Positions 52,036 through 60,878 are shown, numbered from the stretch's first letter. The stretch: DNA of 64,000 bases from Streptomyces calvus (GCF_006782915.1 NZ_VCNP01000058.1:218588-282587); one strand, 5' to 3'. The notes: generated from the letters alone by a model not told the origin. Made by a program: numbers and translations.

Positions 52036-53298
52036 ATGAGGAGAGTTCTCGGGTCGAGCCCCGGGCTGCGCAGGTTCGTCGTCGCCCGAGCGCTCTCCAG
52101 GGCCGGTGACGCGGTCTTCCCCATCGGCCTGGCCGCCGCCATGGTCGAGCAGTCGTTCGGGGCCTCCGACGTCGGCGTTGTCATGGGCGCCTCCCTGGCA
52201 CCCGTCGTCCTGCTGATGCCCATCGGCGGAGTGGTCCTCGACCACTTCAACGCCAGGACGCCGATGGTCGCCGCCGACATCGCCCGCACACTGCTCCAGG
52301 CCCTGCTGGCGTTCTCGCTGCTGGCCGGGCGCCCGCCCCTGTGGCTGATCCTGGTGCTGTCCCTGGCCTCCGGGGCGGCCCAGGCGTTCTTCCAGCCCGG
52401 AGTGGCCGGCATGCTGCGGCAGTTGGCGCCGGAGCGGCTGCGGGAGGCGAACGCGACGATCCGCACACTGGAGTCGGTCGTGGCGCTCACCGCGCCCGCC
52501 CTCGCCGGAGTGGTCATCGCCGTGTCGGACGCGGCGATCGTCATCGCCCTGGACGCCTGCACCTTCGCCGCGAGCGCCTGGCTGCTGGCCGGCATCCGGT
52601 TGAAAGGCGCCGCCCCCGCCACGGCCCCGCCCAGGATCTGGCGGGAACTGCGGGAAGGCTGGCAGGAGTTCACCGCCCGGCCGTGGTTGTGGTCCGTCGT
52701 GTCGGTGTTCTCCCTGTTCGGCCTGGTGGTGTTCGGCCCGTTCGACGTGCTGAAGGCCATCGTGCTCATCGACCGCTTCGGCGCCGCGTCCTACGCCTGG
52801 CTGATGTCCGCGTTCAGCCTGGGCGCCGTGCTCGGCGGGCTGCTCGCCCTGGCGACCGCGCCCGCCCGGCCCCTGCGCACCGGCCTGCTGGCGCTGCTCG
52901 GCTTCGTCCCGCTGCCGGTCGTCATCAGCCTCGACCTGCCCGTGACCCTCGTGGCGGCGGCCATGGTGACGGGCGGAGCCGCCAACGCCTACTGGGCGGT
53001 GGTGTGGGCGACGTCCGTGCAGTCCCACGCGCCGCCGCACGCACTGAGCCGCATCCACGCCTACGACGTCATCGGATCCATCGGCCTCATGCCGGCCGGC
53101 CGGGCGCTCACCGGAGCGGCCACGGCCTGGACGAGCGCGGCCACCGTCCTGTTCACGTCCTCCGCCGCCCTGCTCGCGGGCTGCGCGGCGCTCCTGCTCG
53201 TCCCCGCCGTCCGCAGACTCCCGGCCGACCGGCCGCCCCAGGAACAGAAGGCCCCGGCCGGCCCGGCCGCCGCCACCCGCCACGCCCGAGACCACTAG
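52036..53298 (+). CDS. MFS transporter, cluster exporter candidate
   Basis: A 420-residue transporter with about 12 membrane spans of the EntS/MefA-like type (RFVVARALSRAGDAVFPIGLA in helix 1, GGVVLDHFNARTPMVAADI as motif A, FFQPGVAGMLRQLAPERLREANA). These proteins export macrolides, siderophores or other natural products. AAAGGAGGG precedes the ATG at 52036 by about 12 nt. It lies between the I36 gene and the radical SAM operon, so export of, or self-resistance to, the cluster product is likely. A repeat element follows its stop codon. Confidence 0.9.
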   Translation: MRRVLGSSPGLRRFVVARALSRAGDAVFPIGLAAAMVEQSFGASDVGVVMGASLAPVVLLMPIGGVVLDHFNARTPMVAADIARTLLQALLAFSLLAGRPPLWLILVLSLASGAAQAFFQPGVAGMLRQLAPERLREANATIRTLESVVALTAPALAGVVIAVSDAAIVIALDACTFAASAWLLAGIRLKGAAPATAPPRIWRELREGWQEFTARPWLWSVVSVFSLFGLVVFGPFDVLKAIVLIDRFGAASYAWLMSAFSLGAVLGGLLALATAPARPLRTGLLALLGFVPLPVVISLDLPVTLVAAAMVTGGAANAYWAVVWATSVQSHAPPHALSRIHAYDVIGSIGLMPAGRALTGAATAWTSAATVLFTSSAALLAGCAALLLVPAVRRLPADRPPQEQKAPAGPAAATRHARDH

Positions 53299-53346
53299 GG
53301 GGTGGCGTTCGGATCAGACCGACTCCAGGCAACGGCGCCTTCCCAC
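53296..53346. repeat. copy 2 of the post-stop repeat element
   Basis: Begins with the MFS stop TAG followed by GGGGG. From 53310, 37 nt (CGGATCAGACCGACTCCAGG...) match 44816-44852 with about six mismatches. It separates the MFS gene from the radical SAM operon. Confidence 0.75.
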
Positions 53347-53399
53347 CGCGCAGACCCCGTGACCCCGGACAGATCTCACCGGCAACCCCTAGGAGCGCC

Positions 53400-54578
53400 A
53401 TGCACCATCCCCGGACCAGCCGCACCCTCACCGCCAAAGAGTTCTCCGACATCAAGCACACCGTGGCGATCCGCTCCCAGTCACGAGCCCGGCTGCGCCA
53501 GGACGCCGGCTACGCCTCGGACGTCCCCCGCGAGGTCAGCCTGCAGCTCACCTACAAGTGCAACCTGCGCTGCACCCACTGCTACCAGTGGAACGAGCAG
53601 GGCTTCTTCCGCGACTGGGGAATCGACAAACAGCGCACCGAACTCGACCTGTCCATCGTCGAGGACGTACTGAAGGCCACCGCGCCGGTGCGCGGCAAGC
53701 TGTTCCTGTGGGGCGGCGAACCGCTGATGCACAGCGGCTTCACCGAGGTGTCGCGCCTGATCGAGCGCCACCCCCGCACCGTCAACATGTGCACCAACGG
53801 GCTGCTGTTCCAGCGCCGGATGGACGATCTGCTGCGGATCGGACGGGACCTCAACCTGCTGGTCAGCCTGGACGGCCTCGGCGCGGACCACGAGGAACTC
53901 CGCGGCAGGGGCACCTTCGGGCGCACCACCCGGAACATCGAGACGATGCTCGAGATGAAACGCAAGGGCGAGTTCCACGGTGAGCTGTCCCTGTCCTGCA
54001 TGGTCTCGCACGTCACCGTGCACCGCATGTACGAGTTCATGGAGTGGGCCGAGGAACTGGACGTCAACACCGTCTACTTCCAGTTCCCCTGGTACATCAG
54101 CCCCGAGGTGGCGCAGGCGATGGACTCCGTCTACCAGGAGCACTTCGCGTGGCTGTCACCGCAGACCGGCACCGCACGCCCCACCTGGCACTCCTACACG
54201 TACCAGCTGCCGCCCGAACTGCTGCCGGCGCTGCGGGACTCCATGGCCCGGCTGGCCGGCCGGGTCTGGCGGCCCCGGGTGCGCTACCAGCCGCAGCTGG
54301 AGCCGGACGAGGTCGAGTCGTTCATCCTCGGCACGTCCCGTCCGGCGCAGCGCCGCACCCGCTGCCTCGCGGTCACCAACCGGATGGAGGTGCACGCCGA
54401 CGGCAACGTCAGCTCCTGCAAGTTCTTCCCGGAGTTCGTGGTGGGCAACCTCTACGAGTCCTCGACCGCGCAGCTGTGGCAGAGCGAACGGTTCCGCCGT
54501 GTCCGGTCCGTCCTCGCCGAGACCGGCATGATGCCGGTCTGCTCCAAGTGCATCCTTCTCTACTTGAACGGAGTGTGA
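53400..54578 (+). CDS. radical SAM enzyme with SPASM-like C-terminus
   Basis: A 392-residue enzyme. The radical SAM cluster motif is CNLRCTHC (Cys54, 58, 61) and is followed by FLWGGEPLMH and VSLDGLGADHEELRG, all family hallmarks. The C-terminal part has RCLAVTNRMEVHADGNVSSC, FFPEFVVGNL and CSKC, matching SPASM/twitch auxiliary Fe-S binding. Known relatives either modify ribosomal peptides or dehydrogenate cyclitols (BtrN). The ATG at 53400 has AGGAG upstream. It is the first gene of a seven-gene operon; its substrate may be sugar/cyclitol, an ACP-bound intermediate or a peptide. Confidence 0.9.
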   Translation: MHHPRTSRTLTAKEFSDIKHTVAIRSQSRARLRQDAGYASDVPREVSLQLTYKCNLRCTHCYQWNEQGFFRDWGIDKQRTELDLSIVEDVLKATAPVRGKLFLWGGEPLMHSGFTEVSRLIERHPRTVNMCTNGLLFQRRMDDLLRIGRDLNLLVSLDGLGADHEELRGRGTFGRTTRNIETMLEMKRKGEFHGELSLSCMVSHVTVHRMYEFMEWAEELDVNTVYFQFPWYISPEVAQAMDSVYQEHFAWLSPQTGTARPTWHSYTYQLPPELLPALRDSMARLAGRVWRPRVRYQPQLEPDEVESFILGTSRPAQRRTRCLAVTNRMEVHADGNVSSCKFFPEFVVGNLYESSTAQLWQSERFRRVRSVLAETGMMPVCSKCILLYLNGV

Positions 54579-54581
54579 CCC

Positions 54582-54857
54582 ATGAGCAGCGCTACCGAGA
54601 TCACCGAGACGGAGGCCCGCGTGCGCACCGTGCTCGCGGAGGTGCTCGAGGGCAGGGTCCCGGTGGAGGAGATCACCGTGGACGCCGACATGGTCCAGGA
54701 GCTCGGCCTGGACTCGCTGCAGGCCATCCAGTTCCTGCTGCGCATCGAGGACGAGTTCGACGTGGAACTCGACTACGAGAGCCTCAGCCTGGACCATCTG
54801 AGGTCGGTGCGCTACTTCACCGCCGAGGTCCTCGGGCGGCCGGTGCGCGAACCGTGA
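54582..54857 (+). CDS. acyl carrier protein
   Basis: A 91-residue discrete carrier protein. Ser45 in ELGLDSLQAIQFLLRIED is the phosphopantetheine attachment site. The sequence is acidic, with four helices as expected, and a longer N-terminus than fatty acid synthase ACP. It starts four bases after the radical SAM stop and overlaps the ATP-grasp gene (GTGA), so it is presumably the carrier charged by that ligase, comparable to BtrI in butirosin biosynthesis. Confidence 0.93.
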   Translation: MSSATEITETEARVRTVLAEVLEGRVPVEEITVDADMVQELGLDSLQAIQFLLRIEDEFDVELDYESLSLDHLRSVRYFTAEVLGRPVREP

Positions 54858-56161
54858 GCCGTGCCCGTCCGGCCCGTGCCGGGGCCGTCCTCTTCGGGTC
54901 CTTCGACGCCGAGCGGCGCTGGCGCCCGGACGGCCTCGCCTCGCTGCCGCAGCTCGCCGACCCGGGCGCCGACCGGCTCGTGGCCCGCATGGACGAGGCC
55001 CTGTTCGCCGCCGCCGAACCCGGCGACCTGCTGATCACCCGGGAACCGGTCGCCCCGGCCCTCCTGCACGCCCGGGAGGCCGCGGGATTCACGTGCGAGC
55101 ACCGCCACGCCGGCGGCCCGGACACGGCCGCGGACGTGGAGCACCAACTGCTCGCCGACCCCGAACTCCTGGGCCGCATAGCCGACTTCGCCCGGCTGCG
55201 GCCGTACGCGGTGCTCCCCGGCACCGGCGCACTGGCCGAGCGCACCGGGCACGCGTCCGGCCTGCCGGGCAGCGGGACCGTGGTCCGGGTCAACGGCAAG
55301 GCGTGGTCCAGCCGGCTGGCCGCCCGCCACGGACTGCCCGGCGCCGGCCGCGTCGTGCGCTCGGCGGCACAACTCGCCGAGGCGGTACGGTCCGACGTGG
55401 AGCGGGGACACCCGGTGGTCCTCGTCAAGGACCCCTACGGAGTGGCCGGCCGGGGCACCTTCGAGGTCGGCTCCGAGCGGCGGCTGACCCGGCTGGTCGC
55501 GCATCTGCGCCGCCAGGAGGACAGAGGTCTCCGCGTCGAGTTCGTGGTGCAGCCGCGCTACGACCGCGTCGCGGACTTCTCCAGCCACCTCCGCGTCGAC
55601 CGCGACGGATCCTGGCACCTGCTCGGCGTGCAGCACCTGGCCAACTCGGGCTACCGGCACGAGATGTCCGGGCCCGCGCCCCGCACCCTCACCGGAAACC
55701 TGAGCGACCCCGCCCACCCGGAGGTGCTGGACGTCGTGGCACGCGCCCTGGCCGAGGAGGGCTACGACGGTCCCGTCTGCGTCGACTCCATGGTGCTGCG
55801 GGACGGCACCTGGGTGCCCGTGGTCGAGGTCAACGCCCGCATGTCCATGGGCGGACTGAACCTCCGGCTCGACGACCGGGTACGCGCCCACGGGCTGCGC
55901 AGTCACCTGTGGCAGGAGGACGCGGCCGTCGCCGACGGCTGCGGCGTCGACCACTTCCTGAAGATGCTCCGCGAGGAGGGACTCCTCTACGACGGCGGGA
56001 GCGCACCGGGTGTCCTGCCCCTCGTCGGTGGTTCCCTCACGGCCCCGCGCGGGCGTCTGGTCTGCGCGGCGCTCTGCCCGCCGGAGTCGTATCCCCGCCT
56101 GCGGGCAGCTGCCCGCTCCGCCGCGGCCGCGGCCGGTATCTCCCTGGCGAGGCCCGCATGA
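54854..56161 (+). CDS. ATP-grasp ligase (PGM1/BtrJ-like candidate)
   Basis: A 435-residue enzyme from the GTG at 54854, overlapping the ACP stop. An N-terminal pre-ATP-grasp domain is followed by the nucleotide-binding segment VVLVKDPYGVAGRGTFEVGS (Lys plus Gly-rich loop) and the Mg-binding block PVCVDSMVLRDGTW...VVEVNARMSMGGLNLRLD (Glu/Asn). This Asn-Ala-Arg-x-Ser-Met-Gly ending resembles peptide-ligase PGM1 and BtrJ, which activate a carboxylate as acyl phosphate and pass it to an amine or carrier thiol. Adjacent to a discrete ACP, loading of an amino acid or other acid onto ACP is the favoured inference; direct amide formation is the alternative. Confidence 0.8.
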   Translation: MSRARPARAGAVLFGSFDAERRWRPDGLASLPQLADPGADRLVARMDEALFAAAEPGDLLITREPVAPALLHAREAAGFTCEHRHAGGPDTAADVEHQLLADPELLGRIADFARLRPYAVLPGTGALAERTGHASGLPGSGTVVRVNGKAWSSRLAARHGLPGAGRVVRSAAQLAEAVRSDVERGHPVVLVKDPYGVAGRGTFEVGSERRLTRLVAHLRRQEDRGLRVEFVVQPRYDRVADFSSHLRVDRDGSWHLLGVQHLANSGYRHEMSGPAPRTLTGNLSDPAHPEVLDVVARALAEEGYDGPVCVDSMVLRDGTWVPVVEVNARMSMGGLNLRLDDRVRAHGLRSHLWQEDAAVADGCGVDHFLKMLREEGLLYDGGSAPGVLPLVGGSLTAPRGRLVCAALCPPESYPRLRAAARSAAAAAGISLARPA

Positions 56162-57177
56162 CCTGGGGCATCGGACTGATCGGCGCCACCGGCATCGCCG
56201 AGCGCGCCGTGATCGCCCCGAGCCTGGAGCGCCGCGACGTCGCCGTGCACGCGGTGGCGGCCTCCGACGGGCGGCGCGCGGCGGCGTTCGGACAGCGGCA
56301 CGGCATCAAGGTGCTGCCCGGCTACGAGGACGTGGTGACGGCACCGGACGTCGACATCGTCTACGTCTCGCTGCACAACTCGGCGCACGCCCACTGGGCC
56401 CGGCGGGCGGTCGCCGAGGGCAAGACGGCGCTGGTGGAGAAACCCCTGTGCCTGACCGTCGCCGAGTGCGGCACGCTGCGGGAAGCGGAGAACCGGGGCG
56501 GAGGGCAGGTTCTGGAGGCCCTTCCCACCCTCGGCCACCCCTGGCACGGCATCGTGCGGCGCATGCGGGACGAGGGCCGGTTCGGCCGGCTCGACCGTGT
56601 GCACAGCCGGTTCACCTTCCAGGTGCCCGCACCCGGCGGCTACCGGCTGCGGCCCGACCTGGGCGGCGGCATCTTCCGGGACGCGGCGGCCTACTGGCTC
56701 CAGGCGTTGCAGGACACCACAGGACTGCCGCCGGCCGGCGGCTCGGGCACCGCACAGTGCGCCGAGCCGCACGGCGTCGACCACGCCTTCGAGGCCCGGC
56801 TGCCCCTGCCGGACGGGGCGACGGCCACCCTGTCCTGCGCGTTCGCACCACGTCACACCGCCGAGCACGTCTTCCACTTCGACGAGGCACGCGTACGCAT
56901 CCGCGGAGTGCTGCTGCCCACCGCGGGCGCGGTGCCGTTGAACGTCGCCGTGCGCACCACGACGGGCCGCACGGAGATCACACGCACCGATCCGGTGTCG
57001 TACTACGCCGCACAACTCGGCCGACTCACCGACCTGTTGAGCGGGCGGGCCGGGCACTGGGGCGCCCAGCTGACCGCGGCGGGCACCCGCATCCGCACCA
57101 TGGAGCACATCCACCGGACGGCGCGGCGTGAGATCCGTGCCGCTGCCCTCGACAAGGAGCACAAGGAGCACCCATGA
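56158..57177 (+). CDS. Gfo/Idh/MocA-family oxidoreductase
   Basis: A 339-residue NAD(P)-dependent enzyme. The Rossmann motif is GIGLIGATGIAERAVIAPSL (GxxGxA form); EKPLCLT holds the conserved Glu-Lys-Pro with the catalytic Lys; GGGIFRDAAAYWLQAL is the substrate-side Asp/His region. Family members oxidise or epimerise cyclitols, inositols and nucleotide sugars. It overlaps both neighbours by ATGA. In this cluster it likely acts on a sugar or cyclitol moiety with the radical SAM enzyme or kinase. Confidence 0.9.
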   Translation: MTWGIGLIGATGIAERAVIAPSLERRDVAVHAVAASDGRRAAAFGQRHGIKVLPGYEDVVTAPDVDIVYVSLHNSAHAHWARRAVAEGKTALVEKPLCLTVAECGTLREAENRGGGQVLEALPTLGHPWHGIVRRMRDEGRFGRLDRVHSRFTFQVPAPGGYRLRPDLGGGIFRDAAAYWLQALQDTTGLPPAGGSGTAQCAEPHGVDHAFEARLPLPDGATATLSCAFAPRHTAEHVFHFDEARVRIRGVLLPTAGAVPLNVAVRTTTGRTEITRTDPVSYYAAQLGRLTDLLSGRAGHWGAQLTAAGTRIRTMEHIHRTARREIRAAALDKEHKEHP

Positions 57178-58190
57178 GCCCTGAGGACCTCGACCCGGCC
57201 GTCGTCGCCGTGCTCGCGAAGGTCTCGGTCACACCGGCGGACGTCGCGGAATGCGCACCCCTGGCCGGAGGGACGTACAACTCCCTGCTGCGCCTGGCGC
57301 TGCGGGACGGACGGCACTGGGTCGTGAAACGGCCGCCGTCCGCGGGCCCCGGATCGGCGCTGCGGTACGAGCACGATCTGCTGCGCGGCGAGACGGAGTT
57401 CTACCACGCCGCACGACACGTACCGGGCGTGCCGCTGCCCCATCCGGTGCACACGGACGTCGGCGGCACCCCGCCCGCCGTGTCCTGCCTCGTCATGACC
57501 GAACTCCCCGGCACCCCGTGGCACGAGGCCGACGCGTCCCTCACCGCCGGCGAACGGACCCGGCTGCGGCGGGACCTGGGCACGGCCGTCGCCCGCCTGC
57601 ACTCCGTGACCGGGCCGGAGTTCGGCTACCCCGCCCGGCCCTTCGGACCGCCACCGGCCGACTGGAGGAGCGCCTTCACCGCCATGACGGACGCCGTCCT
57701 CGACGACGCGGAACACTACGGCGCAGAACTTCCCCTGCCCGCGGCACGGATCCGGGACCTGCTCGCGGAAGCCGGGGACGTCCTGACCGACGTGACCCGG
57801 CCCGCCCTCGTCCACTTCGACCTGTGGCAGGGCAACCTGCTGCTCGACGGCGAGGCGGGCGCCAGGACCCTCAGCGGAGTCATCGACGCCGAGCGGATGT
57901 TCTGGGGCGACCCGGTCGCCGAGTTCGTCTCCCTCGCGCTCTTCGACGACATCGAGCACGACGACGCCTTCCTCACCGGATACGCCGCAGGGGGAGGCGA
58001 GGTGACCTTCACGGACTCCGTGCGGCTGCGCCTCCACCTGTACCGCTGCTACCTGTACCTCATCATGCTGGTCGAGGCGGTTCCGCGCCGCTATCCGCCC
58101 GAGCAGCTGGCCTGGACGCGCCGGCACGTCGGCAAGCACCTCACGGCGAGCCTCGACGCGGTGGCCTCGGCCCTGGCCGGCCGGCGATGA
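57174..58190 (+). CDS. APH-type small-molecule kinase
   Basis: A 338-residue phosphotransferase of the APH/fructosamine-kinase fold. The N-lobe has AGGTYNSLLRL with VVKRPP as the ATP-anchoring Lys; the catalytic loop is VHFDLWQGN (Asp216, Asn221) and the metal site is VIDAERMFWGDP. It overlaps both neighbouring genes by ATGA. It could phosphorylate a sugar or alcohol precursor, or inactivate the final product for self-protection, as APHs do for aminoglycosides. Confidence 0.88.
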   Translation: MSPEDLDPAVVAVLAKVSVTPADVAECAPLAGGTYNSLLRLALRDGRHWVVKRPPSAGPGSALRYEHDLLRGETEFYHAARHVPGVPLPHPVHTDVGGTPPAVSCLVMTELPGTPWHEADASLTAGERTRLRRDLGTAVARLHSVTGPEFGYPARPFGPPPADWRSAFTAMTDAVLDDAEHYGAELPLPAARIRDLLAEAGDVLTDVTRPALVHFDLWQGNLLLDGEAGARTLSGVIDAERMFWGDPVAEFVSLALFDDIEHDDAFLTGYAAGGGEVTFTDSVRLRLHLYRCYLYLIMLVEAVPRRYPPEQLAWTRRHVGKHLTASLDAVASALAGRR

Positions 58191-59284
58191 TCGCCGTCCT
58201 GACCTCGGGCGTGGCCCTCGGCGTCCACGTCCCCGGGCTCCTGCTCGCCTCCCGCCTGCGCGAACGCGGAGCCGAGACCGTGGTGGAGGTGATCGAGCGG
58301 CTGCTCCCCGACGACCGGCGCCGGAGCATCGAGGCCTCCCGGGCCGTCTTCCACCGGGACTTCCGTGTGGCCCGCGCGGGCCAGCGCCTCGCCGCCGACC
58401 CGTCCTCCGCCGTCGACGGCACCGCCCTCGCCGCGCTGCACGACCGCTGGACCCGCCTCGGGGTGCGGCACGCGGTGGTGTTCTCCGGCTTCTGGCTCGG
58501 CGCGCTGCGACGACTGTCCGGCACGGGACTGCGGCTGCCGCACGTGACCGTCTGCCACGTGGACTCCGTGGAGTCCCCGTCGTTCCGCCGGGCCGGCCCC
58601 ACGTCCCCCGGCACGGACGTGGTCCGCCTCGCCTCGTCGGCCACGGGCCGCCTGCCCTGCACCATCCCGGTCACGCACCGGCCGCCCGTGCCGTGGGCCG
58701 AACGCGGCGGCCGGCTCCTCGTCCACGGCGGCGGCTGGGGCATGGGCACCTACCGGGAGCGCGCGGCGGACCTCGCCGCGGCCGGCCACGCGCTCGACCT
58801 CGTCGTCCACGAACCGGACGAGGCGGCGTCCGCACCGCCGGGCACCCGCGCGTACCTGATGGACCCGTCCTGGCATCCGTGGCACGACGACGGCTACCCG
58901 CCGCTCGGCCGCCTCGCCCCCGGCCAGGACCCCGGCTCGGTGCGGTACCGGCGCGGCACCGCCCACCACGCCTCGTTCGACCTGGCGCGCGGGGCGGCGG
59001 CCATGGTCAGCAAACCGGGCGGCGGCACCCTTCTGGACTCGCTGTGGTCCGCCACCCCCCTGGTCCTGCTGGAGCCGTCCGGGCAGCACGAGGAGCACAA
59101 CGCCCGCCTGTGGTGCGAACTCGGCTTCGGCATCCGGTACGAGCAGTGGCGGGCCACCGGTTTCGACCCCGCGTGCCTGCGGCCCCTGCACGAGGCCCTG
59201 CTCGCCGCCGGCACCGGCCCGGCTCGCCCGCAGAGCCTGCTCGACGTGCTCGGCGCCCGGGAAGGACCCGCATGTACGCGATGA
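58187..59284 (+). CDS. GT-B glycosyltransferase
   Basis: A 365-residue glycosyltransferase of the UGT/MurG-like GT-B fold. N-terminal TSGVALGVHVPGLLLASRLRERG is the acceptor-side loop; the C-terminal donor site is MVSKPGGGTLLDSLWSATPLVLLEPSGQHEEHNA, in which the Gly-rich turn and Glu bind the nucleotide sugar. No membrane segment. ATGA overlap with the kinase gene; its end overlaps the condensation gene by 13 bp. The divergent rfbA/rfbB genes could supply its dTDP-sugar, though a UDP-sugar is equally possible. Confidence 0.87.
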   Translation: MIAVLTSGVALGVHVPGLLLASRLRERGAETVVEVIERLLPDDRRRSIEASRAVFHRDFRVARAGQRLAADPSSAVDGTALAALHDRWTRLGVRHAVVFSGFWLGALRRLSGTGLRLPHVTVCHVDSVESPSFRRAGPTSPGTDVVRLASSATGRLPCTIPVTHRPPVPWAERGGRLLVHGGGWGMGTYRERAADLAAAGHALDLVVHEPDEAASAPPGTRAYLMDPSWHPWHDDGYPPLGRLAPGQDPGSVRYRRGTAHHASFDLARGAAAMVSKPGGGTLLDSLWSATPLVLLEPSGQHEEHNARLWCELGFGIRYEQWRATGFDPACLRPLHEALLAAGTGPARPQSLLDVLGAREGPACTR

Positions 59285-60663
59285 AGCTGGTCGGGGCCGA
59301 CCGCGACGCCGCCCTGCACGCCTCCTTCACCCAGCAGGAACGGCTCGCCACCGGACGGAACGTACACCTGCAGAACAACGTGCTGACGTTCGGCTGTCTC
59401 GTGGAGGGCCCCCTGGACCCCGGGCGGCTCCGGCAGGCGTATCTGGCCCTTCGGCAACGCCACGAGAGCCTGCGCCTCGTCTTCCCCAAGGACCCCGGGG
59501 CCACGGGCGGCACGGCCGCCCTGCGCGCGCCCTGCGACACCGGCTTCCACGTCGCGCACGCCACGGCCGACGACCCCGACGACGGGCTCCGGCAGGCCAG
59601 GGCGCTGGTCGCCGAGGCCGCCACGGTGCCGTTCGACCTGGCGGCCGGCCCGCTCGTCCGGCTGCTGTGCGTACGCATCACCGCGGACCTGCACCTCGTC
59701 GGCTGCGTGGCCGACCACATCGTCGTCGACGGCGACTCCTGCACCCTCATGGCCGAGGACCTCTTCGCGCTGTACGCCGCGGAAACCCCCGAGGCAGCAC
59801 AACTGCCGCCCGTGCAGGTTCAGTTCCCCGACTTCGCCCACTCCGAGAGACTCCACCTGCAAGGACGGACACTCGACCGACTCCTCACGTACTGGCGTCG
59901 CAAACTCGACGGCGTCGGCGCGATCCCCCCGTCCCACCTGCGCGACCCCGACACGGACGACCGGCACCGGCCCGCACCGGCCCGCGGCCTCCTGGTGCGC
60001 CGGGCCACGATCCAGCCGCCGTCGACCCTCCGCCTGCGCGAGGGGGTCCGACGCCAACGCGCCACCCTGACGGCCGTGTTCGGCGCGGCGCTCAAGGACG
60101 TCGTCCGCCGGCGCCGACTGGCCCTCGGCATGACCGCCGAACAGGCCGGGGACGTCGCCGTGATGGGCTCGATCGGCAACCGCCACCGTCCCGAGGTGCG
60201 GCGCTCCGTCGGCTACTTCGCCACCCCGTGCGTGCTGCGCACCGACTGCACCGACGCGCCGCCCTTCACCGACCTGGTCCGTCGCGAGACCGGCACGCTC
60301 CTCGGCACCCTGCGGCACCAGGAACTGCCGCACGCGCTGATGACGCGCGAGCTCGACCCCGAGCACTACGGAGTGCGTCACCGGGGCGACCCCGGGGCGG
60401 TTCCGGGATACGTCAACTTCGACGTCTCGGAAGCCGGAGCGGCCTGGTCGTTCACCGACCGCGCCCTGCGCGTGACCATGACGCGCATCCCGCGCGACGA
60501 GGTGCCCCGCGGGGGAGTGCGACTGCTGGTGCGCGACGAGGGCCCGCGCATCCTGGTGGAACTGCGCACCGACGCCTCCCGGTTCGGTCCGCGCTGGGCG
60601 GAGGAGTTCCTGACCGACTTCATGGCCCTGGTCGGGACGTTCACGGACCGGGCCGTGCGGTAG
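59272..60663 (+). CDS. free-standing condensation-domain protein
   Basis: A 463-residue NRPS condensation-like enzyme without attached A or T domains. The core motif reads VADHIVVDGDS (Asp148-His149...Asp153-Gly154): the catalytic second His and the Asp-Gly are kept and the first His of HHxxxDG is replaced by Asp. Other C-domain features are GSIGNRHRPEV and VGYFATPCVLR. Start at 59272 is preferred (GAAGG upstream), with ATG 59281 possible. It probably forms an amide or ester between the ACP-bound acyl group and a free amine or hydroxyl partner, as in other stand-alone C domains. It closes the operon. Confidence 0.88.
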   Translation: MYAMKLVGADRDAALHASFTQQERLATGRNVHLQNNVLTFGCLVEGPLDPGRLRQAYLALRQRHESLRLVFPKDPGATGGTAALRAPCDTGFHVAHATADDPDDGLRQARALVAEAATVPFDLAAGPLVRLLCVRITADLHLVGCVADHIVVDGDSCTLMAEDLFALYAAETPEAAQLPPVQVQFPDFAHSERLHLQGRTLDRLLTYWRRKLDGVGAIPPSHLRDPDTDDRHRPAPARGLLVRRATIQPPSTLRLREGVRRQRATLTAVFGAALKDVVRRRRLALGMTAEQAGDVAVMGSIGNRHRPEVRRSVGYFATPCVLRTDCTDAPPFTDLVRRETGTLLGTLRHQELPHALMTRELDPEHYGVRHRGDPGAVPGYVNFDVSEAGAAWSFTDRALRVTMTRIPRDEVPRGGVRLLVRDEGPRILVELRTDASRFGPRWAEEFLTDFMALVGTFTDRAVR

Positions 60664-60774
60664 CCCGCCGCGGATGCCGCACTCCGGCTCCCGCCCGCAC
60701 GGCCCGGACCGCCGGGAGACGGCCCGGGACACCCGGCCGGCCCGCACGCGTGAGGCGAGGCGAGCCCGAACGTC

Positions 60775-60810
60775 GTGCGGCCCGCTGCACGGGAAGGCAG
60801 CGGGCCGCAC
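60775..60810. terminator. hairpin ending the biosynthetic operon
   Basis: GTGCGGCCCGCTGC (60775-60788) pairs perfectly with GCAGCGGGCCGCAC (60797-60810) around an 8-nt loop. It separates the rightward operon from the leftward MHS transporter gene, so it likely serves both. Confidence 0.85.
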
Positions 60811-60878
60811 GGGGTCCGGGCGCTCACACCGGTGACACCGTTCCCCGAGGCGGTGCCCGAACGGGGGCCGGCGGCGGT

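Noticed and set aside
53400..60663. Aminoglycoside cluster proper
   Set aside because: Despite BtrN/BtrI/BtrJ-like parts there is no 2-deoxy-scyllo-inosose synthase, aminotransferase or deacetylase in the window.
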